Assembly: GCA_010909725.1 (NCBI GenBank) | Contig: JAACMV010000020.1 | Span: forward strand, 558,001 to 622,000 | Source of the DNA: Picochlorum sp. 'celeri' | Taxonomy: Eukaryota > Chlorophyta > Trebouxiophyceae | Direction: 5' to 3' | DNA length: 64,000 bases | Shown here: positions 48,916-59,955 of the stretch, one piece after another | Position numbering within the stretch: the stretch's first letter is position 1 | How the letters are laid out: each line of letters opens with the position of its first letter | Position numbers and translations under genes: made by a program | Notes under the pieces: model-generated | Seen by the model: the letters and a program-made list of their open reading frames with translations, nothing else | What the model was told of the DNA's origin: nothing | Databases searched by the model: none

Positions 48916-51798
48916 TCATATTGGTTTAAGACGGAATTGATATCTCTTATTTCCATTTGCCACTCTACTGTAGGACCATCGTAGTCCTGAGCAATCGGAT
49001 TTGGTGCCCAGGAATGCATTTCTGCCTTTGACAGCCCTGTTGTGAGACACCAGCTGCACAATGGAGCAGTCATCTGACTGTACAGGGTAGAACCTGACAA
49101 GTTCATCCTTCTGTTGTAGGCTGGGTGTTCTTGTGCCTGCCAAGTACGAGTACTTTGTTCTTCTACCACTTGCAAACAGCGTGGTTGGATCCCCCTGCTT
49201 CGTCTCAGACTTGATCTTCCAGGTTCTTCGTGGATTTTTGGCTTGTCTCCAGGATTTTAGCGAAACTTTCCTATTGCTTGATGACAGCGAGTGTGCAATG
49301 TATCTTCTATCGCATGTGAGTGCTTGTATCATGTATTTTCCTTGATATGAACATACTGGTGGAGGTGGTGGAGGGGGAGGAGGAGGATTGGGACTTTCCA
49401 GTGGTGGTATTGGATCAAATGGTGGACTTGGCGCATCCTTGGCCTCTATGCTTCTGATCACGAGTGGCCTGAAAGATTCATTCGAATCTTTCAATGATGA
49501 TATATAGTAGATGCCCTGAGGTTTATCCTGAGGCAATGTTGAGTCTCCGCTACCAGTCTGATCATATCGAATCATCCTGACCATGGCAAATGTTCTGATT
49601 CCAGACTGTACAAACGGAGTTATATCCACACGAACAAATGTGCCTTCTTGTTTGATGAATGAAGATGGAGGTATAGTCACATGACCCACGATAACCAGGT
49701 TGTCATCATTCCAGTTGATGACATTGTCCTTGACAGCATTCAGTGGGGTGGTATATGTCCTCAACATGCCAAAGTTGGACCAGGAAAGTTCATTCTCATC
49801 CCAATCAGAATTCTTGTAGCCAAATACAGTGACAATCTCTGGCTCAGTATTGGTACTTTCTTTTGTCACGTGGAGCTGTAAGATTGTGTATATAACATCG
49901 CTCTGCTGAGGATAGTCATCTACTTTGATCACCAGGACTGAAGGCTCGTCAGTGTTGTCAGAGGTAATTCGAAACCCTTGCCCTTGGGTAGCTGTTGAAG
50001 ATGGGCTCAATACAACCGCTGCTTCGGCTTGAATTGTCTCTAATTTACTGGGGACAGTTGGAATTTGAGCCTCTTGCACTGTATTTGGAGGTACATTGAA
50101 TGTTATCAATGCACTCGTGCCCACAGGGATGGTTCCAGACACCTCCCCGTGCAGAGTTGAGGTCATCTTCTCATTATTCCCTACGGATGATACGACAATC
50201 ATGGAATTTGGCATTGTTCCATACTGTGAAATATCAACTTCCACCTCTTCATTGAACCAACCCTGATTCACTAAAAAGATTGACACTGATCTGTCATTCT
50301 TTAAAGCCCATGCAAGGACAATGTCATTGACAGAGGTGAATGAATGCGTCCTCGAATACACTTTGAAAACATCTTTTTCTCCTCTCTTATTTGCTCCTGA
50401 TCCGGTGAGAGATCTATCGAGAATCATTCGATAGACCTCCGCGGATTTTGAAGAACCTGAAGCATAAAATGGCGGGTTGATGGTGTCGCCATACAAGACA
50501 CCATTCTTCCCAACTTTGCTGGGCACACTAGTAACCCTATTCTGAGCTATTTTATGCAAACTTATTGATTTTGTTATCTTTCTTCTCACATATAAAGATC
50601 CTATCTGTGCAGCTACACACGCACTCGTGGACGGTTCATCCATCACATGCATACCTGCCAGTTGCTCTGCAGTTCTAAAGGTGTAGCAATTGAACTCTGA
50701 AATGTGTATATCCATATCCTGGTACCCCCTGATGTCCAAGTTATCTCTTGCATTATCAAACTTTGTTCGTAATTTATGCCCATTGCTCGGTGAGCAGGTT
50801 GGCGAAATTGTTGTGCATCCGCTTGGCAATGAGCCATATGCATGGAATGAGTAGGCATCAAGCACTCTCCAGTTCTCATCAGGTTCATCTGCTAAAAATG
50901 TCATATTAATGTCTTTGATAATATCTCCAGCAAAATTCGTAGGAAAAGACGCTGCAGTTGCTGGTGCTATTATATATAGCTTGATTCCCACACCAGACTT
51001 TATGGAATAGTCTGCAAAAGCATCCTGGAGTGCTTGAGATTTAATCTTGTAAGAACTATTCCAGCGCGTCCGATCTATGCACGAATCTTTGTCAGGTTCA
51101 TTATACAACTCGATATCTGTGATACCATGCTCTGCCAACCAAGCACCTCCAATATACATGACTCGATAGTCTTCGAACCTCTCCCTATAGTAGTCTGGAT
51201 CAGCTGGATCAGTACTGAGCAATTCTAACTCAGTGCAATCCCAATCCCACACAGCCATTATTCCTACATCTCTATCCTGCAATTTTTTCACATAATCTTC
51301 AGGAATACCCTGTTGCATGAGCGTAATACCATCTGCAGATTCTGTCATCCGGCGCAACAATTCATTCCAATTCACTTCTTTGTGATTCTTTTCCAAAAAC
51401 TCTGCAATCCCCATCCCCACAGGCCCATTCTGTACCCTAAAACGGAAGTCATTGACTGCATTTCTAAATGAATCGGGATCGATCACATCTTCTCCAGCGA
51501 AAGAGACCCCAAACTGATTCCCATACTCTCCATTCCTCCAGCTGTTACTTACAAATTGTCGCCAATCTTGTGTGTTGTACTCTGGCTCACTCGAATATAC
51601 AAAAGGGTGGAAGAACGCCCTAACAAAATTTGGACCGAGATAGTCCAGCCATGTGAATATATTATTATCTGGATGCACCAGGCCAAACCCAAGGCCCATC
51701 GACGAAGGTGTCTGGGAGGTAACTTCTTGACCAGCTACTCTGCCAAGAGGAAGGCAAACAGACAACAGGAACGCACAATAGAGTACGGCGATACTCAT
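48916..51798 (-). CDS. Secreted clan-A glycoside hydrolase with accessory domains (GH86/GH39-like)
   Basis: 960 residues, single exon, ATG at 51798. A signal peptide is present ([20 protein letters not shown]). The TIM-barrel part (about 30-420) begins [20 protein letters not shown] and has [15 protein letters not shown] (acid/base Glu) and [12 protein letters not shown] (probable nucleophile Glu). A beta-sandwich follows. Then comes a CBM96/DNRLRE-like domain (about 640-780, [16 protein letters not shown]). A Pro-rich linker (PPPPPPPPP) leads to a C-terminal Cys-containing beta-trefoil-like region (about 820-960). The exact family is uncertain; beta-agarase/porphyranase-type enzymes share this architecture. 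Likely job: digestion or remodelling of polysaccharide outside the cell. Its promoter faces that of the PL14-like gene. Confidence 0.8.
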   Translation of the reverse strand: MSIAVLYCAFLLSVCLPLGRVAGQEVTSQTPSSMGLGFGLVHPDNNIFTWLDYLGPNFVRAFFHPFVYSSEPEYNTQDWRQFVSNSWRNGEYGNQFGVSFAGEDVIDPDSFRNAVNDFRFRVQNGPVGMGIAEFLEKNHKEVNWNELLRRMTESADGITLMQQGIPEDYVKKLQDRDVGIMAVWDWDCTELELLSTDPADPDYYRERFEDYRVMYIGGAWLAEHGITDIELYNEPDKDSCIDRTRWNSSYKIKSQALQDAFADYSIKSGVGIKLYIIAPATAASFPTNFAGDIIKDINMTFLADEPDENWRVLDAYSFHAYGSLPSGCTTISPTCSPSNGHKLRTKFDNARDNLDIRGYQDMDIHISEFNCYTFRTAEQLAGMHVMDEPSTSACVAAQIGSLYVRRKITKSISLHKIAQNRVTSVPSKVGKNGVLYGDTINPPFYASGSSKSAEVYRMILDRSLTGSGANKRGEKDVFKVYSRTHSFTSVNDIVLAWALKNDRSVSIFLVNQGWFNEEVEVDISQYGTMPNSMIVVSSVGNNEKMTSTLHGEVSGTIPVGTSALITFNVPPNTVQEAQIPTVPSKLETIQAEAAVVLSPSSTATQGQGFRITSDNTDEPSVLVIKVDDYPQQSDVIYTILQLHVTKESTNTEPEIVTVFGYKNSDWDENELSWSNFGMLRTYTTPLNAVKDNVINWNDDNLVIVGHVTIPPSSFIKQEGTFVRVDITPFVQSGIRTFAMVRMIRYDQTGSGDSTLPQDKPQGIYYISSLKDSNESFRPLVIRSIEAKDAPSPPFDPIPPLESPNPPPPPPPPPPVCSYQGKYMIQALTCDRRYIAHSLSSSNRKVSLKSWRQAKNPRRTWKIKSETKQGDPTTLFASGRRTKYSYLAGTRTPSLQQKDELVRFYPVQSDDCSIVQLVSHNRAVKGRNAFLGTKSDCSGLRWSYSRVANGNKRYQFRLKPI

Positions 51799-51998
51799 GC
51801 TGACTCTTACTATACCCCAGAGAGGTGAAAATTAATGAATGAAAGTAAGGGGCTGCCCCTGAGGGCCAGGCTCCCGTGTTCTAAGACCTCTTCGGTGCAA
51901 CCGCGTCCGTCGGTGGTACACTGTCTTGCAAACTGTTCGTACAACAAAGAAAAGGCCTCCAAGCTTTAGATCTCAACATTGAATCTGTCATAATTTAT

Positions 51999-53189
51999 AT
52001 GAATATTTTGAAAATAAGTTTCCCAAGTGAAAACGTTTCATGTTTGTACAACGTCCAGATGGGTTCTCATCATCACTGTCCACCGTGGCACGTGTCCATT
52101 TCGGGACCGACATTGCGCCAAAGTCGTTGGTTCGATGATTCATGTATTGAGGGCTCCATTGGTACATGGATACTCAGAAAGATACAATCTTGTCTTGAAA
52201 ACCCATCAAAACTGCGTATTGACCTGGCAAGAATCGTCGAGCAGCTGTCTTGTCCTTCTCTGCGGGACCTTCTCCAAGGCAGTTCTTTCTTGCGGACAGA
52301 GATGAGCTTTTGGAGTTACACGAAAAAAGTAATTAAAAAATATGTCATTGACGAGATAGATAAGAATCACCGCCGTGAGCAGCAGCCAGTAGCATCGTCA
52401 TTCATACCAGGGAACCATAGGTTACTCCTGCCTTTTCTACTGCCAATTCCAGAGAAGAACCAACCGCCATGGAACGTGATACGGTCACGAAAGAAGATAA
52501 TTGCACGGATCTCTGCGGAAGGTGATAGTACTCGAACATCGAGCCAGCCATCCCTTCGAATAGACTATGCTCCTGGCAAGGTGGGCAGTTGTTCTGGATT
52601 TGGCCTCTTTGCAGCTCCTCAGCATGCATTCCCATCCACCTCTGCTACATTTTCGTATAAAGTATATATTGACAATGACTTTGACTGGGTGCGAGGTGGG
52701 AAACTTCCGGGTTTATTCATTGGATCGCCTGGTGCTTCTGGAGGAAACTGGGAGGCAAATGCTGGGTCTGTCAGAGTAGTATGGCAAAGGAAAGGTGTTG
52801 CCTGCCTGTACGTCTATATACCATTGCAAGTATCTACTTCAGGGACAAAAGAAGGAGCTTTGCAAGCCCAATCTGCGGAATTTCGAGATTGCTGCCATAT
52901 GACAAAGAAGGGCTGTCACCTGTGGCATACAGGACCTCTCACATTCACCAAAGGGGCTTGGAACGATGTATCCATATCCCTTACTCTGAACCACATCGGA
53001 TCACATGATGGATCTGTACAGCTCACAGTAAACGACAGGAGTGTATCCTGCTCTGGCCTGACATGGAGAAGCCAACCACACCTCCAGATTGGTGGTGTGT
53101 CCATACAAACATTTTATGGTGGAAGTAGCCCAGAAGCAGCAGTCCCTTCATGCGGATCATACTTAAAATTCAGAGAATTTACTGTGTAA
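51999..53189 (+). CDS. PL14-like polysaccharide lyase family protein
   Basis: 396 residues, single exon, ATG at 51999. The catalytic-type beta-jelly-roll covers about 180-396. It has FSYKVYIDNDFDWVRGGKLP, then GLFIG, the family hallmark (F-D-W/F-V-x-G-G-K-L-P-G-L), followed by VRVVWQRKGVACLYVYIP and LTFTKGAWNDVSISLTLN. PL14 members cleave alginate or other uronic-acid polymers; Chlorella-virus vAL-1 and similar proteins of fungi and algae share the fold. Six or more cysteines suggest a secreted protein, but there is no clear signal peptide, so an upstream exon may be missing. The first 150 residues are unique and basic. The TAA stop lies within TGTAA. Confidence 0.8.
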   Translation: MNILKISFPSENVSCLYNVQMGSHHHCPPWHVSISGPTLRQSRWFDDSCIEGSIGTWILRKIQSCLENPSKLRIDLARIVEQLSCPSLRDLLQGSSFLRTEMSFWSYTKKVIKKYVIDEIDKNHRREQQPVASSFIPGNHRLLLPFLLPIPEKNQPPWNVIRSRKKIIARISAEGDSTRTSSQPSLRIDYAPGKVGSCSGFGLFAAPQHAFPSTSATFSYKVYIDNDFDWVRGGKLPGLFIGSPGASGGNWEANAGSVRVVWQRKGVACLYVYIPLQVSTSGTKEGALQAQSAEFRDCCHMTKKGCHLWHTGPLTFTKGAWNDVSISLTLNHIGSHDGSVQLTVNDRSVSCSGLTWRSQPHLQIGGVSIQTFYGGSSPEAAVPSCGSYLKFREFTV

Positions 53190-53229
53190 TGCAATAATAA
53201 AATAGACTGGCATGGTGTCCAGTAGATCA

Positions 53230-53976
53230 TTATTCAAATCGAAAAGGCAGCTTGTCTCCTGGCCGTATCGTCATTGGATCCCCTTTCCAATCCAATACTA
53301 TCTTGCCTCCACTCTCTCCGCCATTATCCTCTTCATCGCTGCTACTTTTTGATATGCGTACCATATCGTCACTCTGCGTTTCATGCCGAGCCCTCTGCCG
53401 ACCAATTACGCCTGTAGTGCGATGACTGCCACTGCTCTCCCCCCCACTTGCATACTGCTTAATATCCTCGTCCGTCGCAATCTCCAACATCCCACTGCCT
53501 CCACCACGAGCAAAAACATCAATTGATCTATAAATCTCCCAGGTTGGCGATCCATCAATCATCACCTCTCCAATCTTGGCACTCCAATCCTTGTGCTCTT
53601 CCACTGGGATGCTCGACCAAAACCTCTCCAGTGCCTCCAACGACTCAAACTCCACTTCCAGCTCTAATCGACTCTCAGGACTACCAACACTTCCACTACT
53701 AATACGCGCATTCTCAGACGTTAAACCAGGCTCAGCCATTGCTCCAATTCGTTCCACCCATTCCACCAACAACTCTGCTCCAAGGTTCTTCGTTCCATAT
53801 TTGCAATCAAAACACCATCTCGCCCTCACAGAATGACATAGTAACGATGTCATACCCCGCGTTGATCGTCCTACCCGACGCACGCCACCACATTCTAGAA
53901 AGCTTCCTGGTTTCGTCATTTGCCGACGGCCACAAGAGCCAACAGCTGCCGGCTGCATCAATGTATTCGCATACAT
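53230..53976 (-). CDS. Unrecognised protein, possibly plastid
   Basis: About 248 residues from the ATG at 53976. The first 60 residues are basic and rich in Gly, Arg and Cys (QPAAVGSCGRRQMTKPGS), like a transit peptide. A conserved-looking block (about 95-155) reads LELEVEFESLEALERFWSSI, then EEHKDWSAKIGEVMIDGSP and TWEIYRSID, suggesting a small alpha/beta domain. I have a vague memory of plant proteins with W...H..W and DGSPxWE but cannot name them. The C-terminal part is acidic and Ser-rich (SSSDEEDNGGES) and ends in a short hydrophobic-basic tail. Only 40 bases separate it from the PL14-like stop. Confidence 0.68.
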   Translation of the reverse strand: MYANTLMQPAAVGSCGRRQMTKPGSFLECGGVRRVGRSTRGMTSLLCHSVRARWCFDCKYGTKNLGAELLVEWVERIGAMAEPGLTSENARISSGSVGSPESRLELEVEFESLEALERFWSSIPVEEHKDWSAKIGEVMIDGSPTWEIYRSIDVFARGGGSGMLEIATDEDIKQYASGGESSGSHRTTGVIGRQRARHETQSDDMVRISKSSSDEEDNGGESGGKIVLDWKGDPMTIRPGDKLPFRFE

Positions 53977-54153
53977 ATTCTTTTTATACCGGTAGGTTTT
54001 CACTTTTTCAATACACGCCTAATGCATTGTAAGGGCCAATGATTGGCAAGGGTCCGTAATTGGATACGAAAAAATCATGCATGTGCTCATGCACACAAAC
54101 GCACATGAATATGGAATATTATTAGACAACCACAAATAAAAATTTTATATATC

Positions 54154-57100
54154 ATGACCTATTCATCTCCCTTGCAATCAAAGGTCTTTGAGGGTACGAG
54201 AGGGCTGGTGTTCAAACACCCTCTCGACAAGGGTAATCATAGCTACTCACGGTGCGTCAATGTTCTAGTATTATCACAAAGACAGTTATGAATATAATTA
54301 TGACTGTGATTGTTCGGGTTTGTGCAGGGGCGGATTCCGACGATCCGGCAGCAGTCAGCGTCGCTGTTGGGATCGACAGAGAGCGTCTGTGTTCCTGGGT
54401 ACTGCCAATCGTACACGTAAAAATTATTCATCTATAAAACACATAAGCGCAGCGACGGATGCAAGTGTTGCGTATCGGAGGGACTATGACGCAGGCAAGG
54501 GGAGGCGAGTGACTGCTGAGACAATCGTCAGCGATGAAGGCGATAGGATTGTTCGAATTGAGAGTGATATTCCTGGCAAATTGTTGTTGCATTGGGGGTT
54601 GGAAGGTAACGAAGGGGAAGGTTGGAGGCTGCCTGGGAAGGAGGTGTGGCCAGAGGGTACAGTGGAGTATAAAAGGAGGGCGTTGCAGACTCGGTTTGGG
54701 GATGGGGGTGTCGAGATACGGCTTCGTAACGATGATCCTGCCAGATATTTGAATTTTGTTGTCAAGGATACGGCGTCTGGGGAGTGGTACGATATTAATG
54801 GGAGCAATTTTCATGTTCCCATAAGCCTTGTAGATGATGAGAGCAAGGTGTCAGTGGGGAGTGGCGGTGCGGACGAGATGGTGCAGCCGAATCAGAAAAA
54901 GGTGTTGTTGAGGGAGGAGGACATTCCCTCTATTCCTCAAGATCTGTCTGGTGTGTGGTCGTACATGAAATGGGAGGCATCTGGGTGTCCTAATAGGAGT
55001 CAAGAGGAGGCTGACAGAGAATATCAGAATGCAATAAGGGAGATTGCCATGTTTTTGAGGCAAGGGTGTAGTTTGAATGATTTGCAAAAGGTTGCTGAAG
55101 ATGGCGTGGAGAGGTATAAGGCGTTTGCGAGGGAGCAAGAGATGATGTGGACGCAAGAGCCCATGCCAGCAGCAGAAGCACAGGATGGTGGAGATGTGGA
55201 TGTTGATCAGGATGTCGTGAATTTCAGAGCCTACTTGATGTGGGAACAGGCTGGGAAGCCTGATGGTGCTGATTTTGGACAGGCTGCTCGAGCCGAGATT
55301 GTCCAGTTGCTTGGGGAAGGAAAGACAATGGAGGATATTAGACATGATATGAACATGGCTGGGGCACAAGAGACGCAGCACGTGCGTGAAGAGGCGCAGC
55401 GTGATGGCGTGGTGGAGACACCGAAAGAGAAGCAAGTTGATGAAGTACAGTATACTGTTGGAGAAGGTATTGGAATCAGATATCGAAATCCCTTGGATCT
55501 TATTCACAGGTCTGGTGCTCCAAGGCTCTCTGAGGTTCATAAAAAGACACCAAAGCCATTACAGCCTTTATGGAAAATGGCACGAGAAGATGAGGACTGT
55601 ATCTGGCATCGTGTATACTCATTAGGGTCCAAGTCAGAAATGTTGGTGTCTGTCTGGAAGGAAGGAGATGAGCATCCTTACAAGGTGGTTTTGACCACTG
55701 ACAACCCTTCAGAACTTGTCATGCATTGGGGAGTGAGGAAAGGTGGAAGATCTTGGAAGAAGCCGGATGTGGCTTTATTGCCAGGAGATAGCGACTTGGT
55801 ACCTGATGGTATTGCTGCTGAGACGCCGTTCAAGAGTTGCTCTGATGAAGAATGCCATATTGAGATTGGTGGAAGTATAGTCCCTCTGCAGCGCGTGGAG
55901 CTGAGTGTGCCAGGTAATGCCAAAGTGTCTGCAATTTCATTTGTCCTCCGTAGTGATGACGGATCAAGATGGTGGAAAGACGGTGGCTCTGATTTCTTGG
56001 CCCCATTGCTTGCGAAAGACGCTTCCAAATCTGTTGATGAGGTGGGAGAGGTGGATGAGTTGAGTCAGACGATAATTGACTGTGAGGTCAAGTCGGGTGC
56101 GTGGACCCTCATGCATCGCTTCAATAAAGCTTCAGATTTACTGGAAGATATCGTTCAAGGTAGATTTGAGCCGGCGGATAAGGCCATGGCGACCATATTT
56201 GTTTGGCTCAGGTACAGTGCCATCAGGCAGTTGACCTGGCAAAGAAACTACAATACCCAGCCAAGGATTTTGGGAGCAGCACAGGAAAGGCTGACTCATA
56301 AGATCAGCGATGTATATTCTTCTTTACAAGGACAAGCGAAAGAATTTGCTCGGTTGTGCCTAACAACCGTTGGTCGGGGAGGCAATGCTCAAGCTGTGAG
56401 AGATGAGATTTTGAACATTATGCACCGCAACAAGGTTAAGGAGGTCAAGGGAACTTGGATGGAAGAGTTTCATCAGAAACTTCATAATAATACAACTCCT
56501 GATGATGTTGGTATCTGTGAAGCTTACATTGCCTTCCTCAAGACTGATGGGGATATCGGAGCATACTGGGGCACCCTGTCTGACCACGGAATTACCCGGG
56601 AGCGCCTAGAGTCCTTTGATCGTCCAATTGTAACGTTGCCAGAGTTTATGGGAGACAAAAAGGAAAACCTAATTCGGGACTTTGAGAATTATTTGGGTAT
56701 TTTGAAGGCGACCCATTCAGGGGCTGATCTCCAAGCTTCTGCCTCTGCCGCATCTGACTTTGTCCCTGCATCCGCAAAGTCATATTTGGGATTTGTTCTG
56801 GGCCAACAAAACTCGAGCAATGTGTTATCATTGATGGAAGCGGCGGTTGAGTGCCGAACAGAAATCAATGGCATGCTGGGAGACCACAGGGAAATTATGT
56901 ATTTGGATTTGGCATTAGAGAACATTGTTAGAGCAGCAGCAGAGAGGGGTGCTGGAGCTGCAGGCTCCAGTGCTGCGTCCCTGATGACTCCATTATTACA
57001 GAATCTTGCCTTGTCGCTTGAGAACAATGAGGAAATATGCTATTGTTTGAAAGCCTGGCAGGATCTGGATGATGAAGTTAAGCATGGGGGATATCCCTCA

Positions 57101-58732
57101 AAAGATCAGGCATTGCGAGGGATGGCAGTGATTGAGCGGATACGTAGAGCGCTTGCTGATGCATCAGACACCATGGTAAATACGCTGCAAGATATCAGCT
57201 CGCTTTTAGGAAATGCATTTGGATGCGAAGAATGGTCTGTGCAATTGTTTGCCGAGGAGGTTGTCAGGGGTGGGCCAGCTTTTGCAGTAAGTCTTGTTCT
57301 CAGTTCCATAGAGCAAAATCTGAGATCTGCTGCTGAAATGGGGGCCTGGCAGGTCATCAGTCCAGTTGAGAAAACAACTGGAAAGCTTCTAATGGTCCCT
57401 GATTTGCACGTTGTAGCGGACGAAGTCTACAAAGAGCCTACAATATTATTAGCATCAAGAGTTACTGGGGAAGAAGAGGTTCCTCTTGGTGTCGTTGGTA
57501 TCCTGTCCGGCGATGCCCCTGATGTGCTGTCACACTTGTCAGTACGATGCAGGAATATGAAGGCTTTGTTCGGTGCTTGCCACGAAGCAGAACCATTGGA
57601 AACCCTTGAGGAACTGAATGAGAAGTACATTACCATTACCACAAATGCTGCTGGAGCTGTCTCTTGGGAAGAAGTGGATTCCTCTGCCGTTGCTTCCTCC
57701 GAATCTACTTCGGATGATGCTAAAACAAAGAAAAAGCTTTCAGTAGCGAAGCCAACGTGGTGCAAGAAGTGGTCCATTGGTATTGACAGTTTTGAGAATG
57801 GAGTTGTTGGTGCAAAGTCCAAAAACTTGGCAAGCCTCCGAGGAAAACTACCTGAATGGATTTCCCTTCCTTCTTCGATTGCATTACCATTCGGAAGTTT
57901 CGAAGCAGCAATGTCATCTCCAATTAACTCGGATATATCTTCCCAATTGGAGAAGTCTGTAAAGGATGCAAGAAATGGAGACACAAAAGCATTGAGTACC
58001 TGTCGAGAACTCATCATGGGCATGGAGATTCCTGAAGAAGTCCAAAAAGACCTGGCACAAACGATGAAATCAAATGGCATCTCTGCTCCAAAAGATAGTG
58101 ATGCGTGGTACCAAGCCTTTAGAGCCCTGAAAGCAGTCTGGGCATCAAAATATAATGAAAGAGCATTTACTTCAACCAAGCGTGTAGGCCTTGATTTTGA
58201 TGATGTCACCATGGCTGTACTAGCCCAAAAAGTTGTTCAGGCAAAATATGCTTTCGTCATTCATACTACAAATCCAATGACAGGAGATGAAGACGAAATC
58301 TATTGTGAACTGGTCAAGGGCATGGGCGAATCTATTGTCTCTGGAACTGTCCCAGGCTCGGCACTTGCCTTTACAGCAAAAAAGAATGACCTCGAAAATC
58401 CCAAAATTGTACTGTACCCATCGAAATCTCAGGGTATGTTTGTCAGGGAAGAGAGCCTTATCTTCCGCTCCGATTCTAATGGAGAAGATCTCGAGGGCTA
58501 TGCTGGGGCAGGCCTGTATGACTCGGTCACGACAGCTGTCATGACACAAGAACTCGTAGATTATTCATCCGATCAAATTCTAACCGACCCAGAGTTTGCC
58601 AAGGACATCATGTCAAGGGTTTGCAAGACGGGAGCAGCAATTGAAAAATCACTCAAGAGTCCACAGGATGTGGAAGGCGTTATTGATCCAGACAATGTTA
58701 TTACAGTTGTACAAACAAGACCGCAGATGTAA
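54154..58732 (+). CDS. GWD1: Alpha-glucan, water dikinase (starch phosphorylation)
   Basis: Two exons, 54154-54251 and 54328-58732 (phase 2, donor GTGCGT), 1500 residues. Exon 1 and the start of exon 2 encode a Ser/Arg-rich transit peptide. GWD phosphorylates C6 of glucose units on starch granules in the plastid. Two CBM45 starch-binding modules are visible by GKLLLHWGLEGNEGEGW (about residue 105) and LVMHWGVRKGGRSW (about 490). The linker has FHQKLHNNTTPDDVGICEAY, a strict GWD block. The phosphohistidine domain reads GILSGDAPDVLSHLSVRCRN, the second His being the phosphate carrier. The C-terminal nucleotide-binding domain has FVREESLIFRSDSNGEDLEG and ends VITVVQTRPQM. A nearly intronless gene of this size is notable. 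Confidence 0.96.
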
Positions 58733-58744
58733 TCCAAAACCAAA

Positions 58745-59913
58745 TCATCCAGCATATGACTGATATTGAATATCGTATGCTTTCATGTAATCATATGGGT
58801 CAGTATGAATAATTGATGCACCTGTAAATACTTCCATTCCTCCGTAGTCGGAAGCTAGGGATTTGCTGCTCTGCTTTCCCCTCGACACAATTCTGCATAC
58901 AACGCCTTGGTCCATTCGGCCTCCTTCGTAACGCGGATATACCCCAACATTGAAGCTAGACGTATCTAGTATATCAATCATTGCTCTGAGGCTGCAATGA
59001 ACAATTTTGACAAATTCAGCGTCCGTCAAATCGTTTCCAAAAATGCAGATTTCTCTGTCTTTCAGAGGACACAAGGAGGCAAACATGCCAGCACGCCCAA
59101 CATCGCCACGTGACAGACCAATCTCTGTGTGTGCTTGGAAAACATCATGGTAATAATTTCCATCATATTCGTTGAAAACGTGTCGCTGTAACACCTCTTG
59201 AAGAGGGAACTGCCGATCACTTGCCAGTAGCTGCGAATGACCATGAATTTGGCTAGCGCCACTCCTGCCACCACAATTCCAAACCATTAGCGGGTACAGA
59301 CGACCTTCCACTCCTTTTCCATTTCTATTCTGGTAATCTATGTAGCATTTATCAAACCATGCGTTGGACACGCTAAACATATCCGACAGCATTTCGAGGG
59401 AGAAACATAGTGGATCATGGTGTTTGAAGATACAAACTGCTTGATACGGTCCTACATACTTGAATAGATTGGATGCAGTAACACAAAACTCTCCTTCTAT
59501 ACGTCCAAAATCATCCTCTGCTGTCAAGACATCCCAAGAACAAAAATCACATGATGTTTTTGAAACACCTGTGTCTGACACCTGGTTGCTTGTCTGAACA
59601 AACTGCTGTGGCTTCTTCACTCGTTCTTTATTAAACCAAGCCACATCAGATGTGATTTGATTCTTAATGGATATCAAATGCTGTCGATTGTCGATTGGAG
59701 AACCTGAATGTATGCATCAGAGATAGGTCAACAAGGCCTGCAGCCAGGCACCCCACCTGTGTAAGGGGTCGTACCATATTTTGACAGCAACTCCGGTGTA
59801 CCCCTGCACGAGGCGTAATGCTCTGCTATAGAGAACAATTTCCGAAAATCACAACTCAAATTGTGGCGTTGTGCAACGACATCGGCAATGCTTTGAAATC
59901 TGAGAACAGTCAT
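58745..59913 (-). CDS. GalT/HIT-superfamily nucleotidyltransferase-like protein
   Basis: Two exons, 59757-59913 and 58745-59703 (phase 1, donor GTGGGG, acceptor ATTCAG), about 371 residues. The second exon has CDFCSWDVLTAEDDFGRIEG, VTASNLFKYVGPYQAVCIFK and GRSGASQIHGHSQLLA, the histidine motif HxHxQ of galactose-1-phosphate uridylyltransferase relatives, here HGHSQ. The Cys pair could bind zinc. A later TEIGLSRGDVGRAGMFASLC segment matches the second GalT lobe. It is shorter and more diverged than classical GalT, so the substrate pair is unknown; a sugar-phosphate nucleotidyl transfer or phosphorolysis is likely. The stop lies 12 bases from the convergent GWD stop, and the ATG is 42 bases past the ATRIP-like stop. 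Confidence 0.78.
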
Positions 59914-59955
59914 GAGTTTGTCTCAAATTAACGCTGGAAATTCGCTATCGAGCAA

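Noticed and set aside
54185..54240. tRNA-like GGTGTTCAAACACC stem
   Set aside because: No acceptor or anticodon arm in the right spacing, and it lies inside the GWD first exon.
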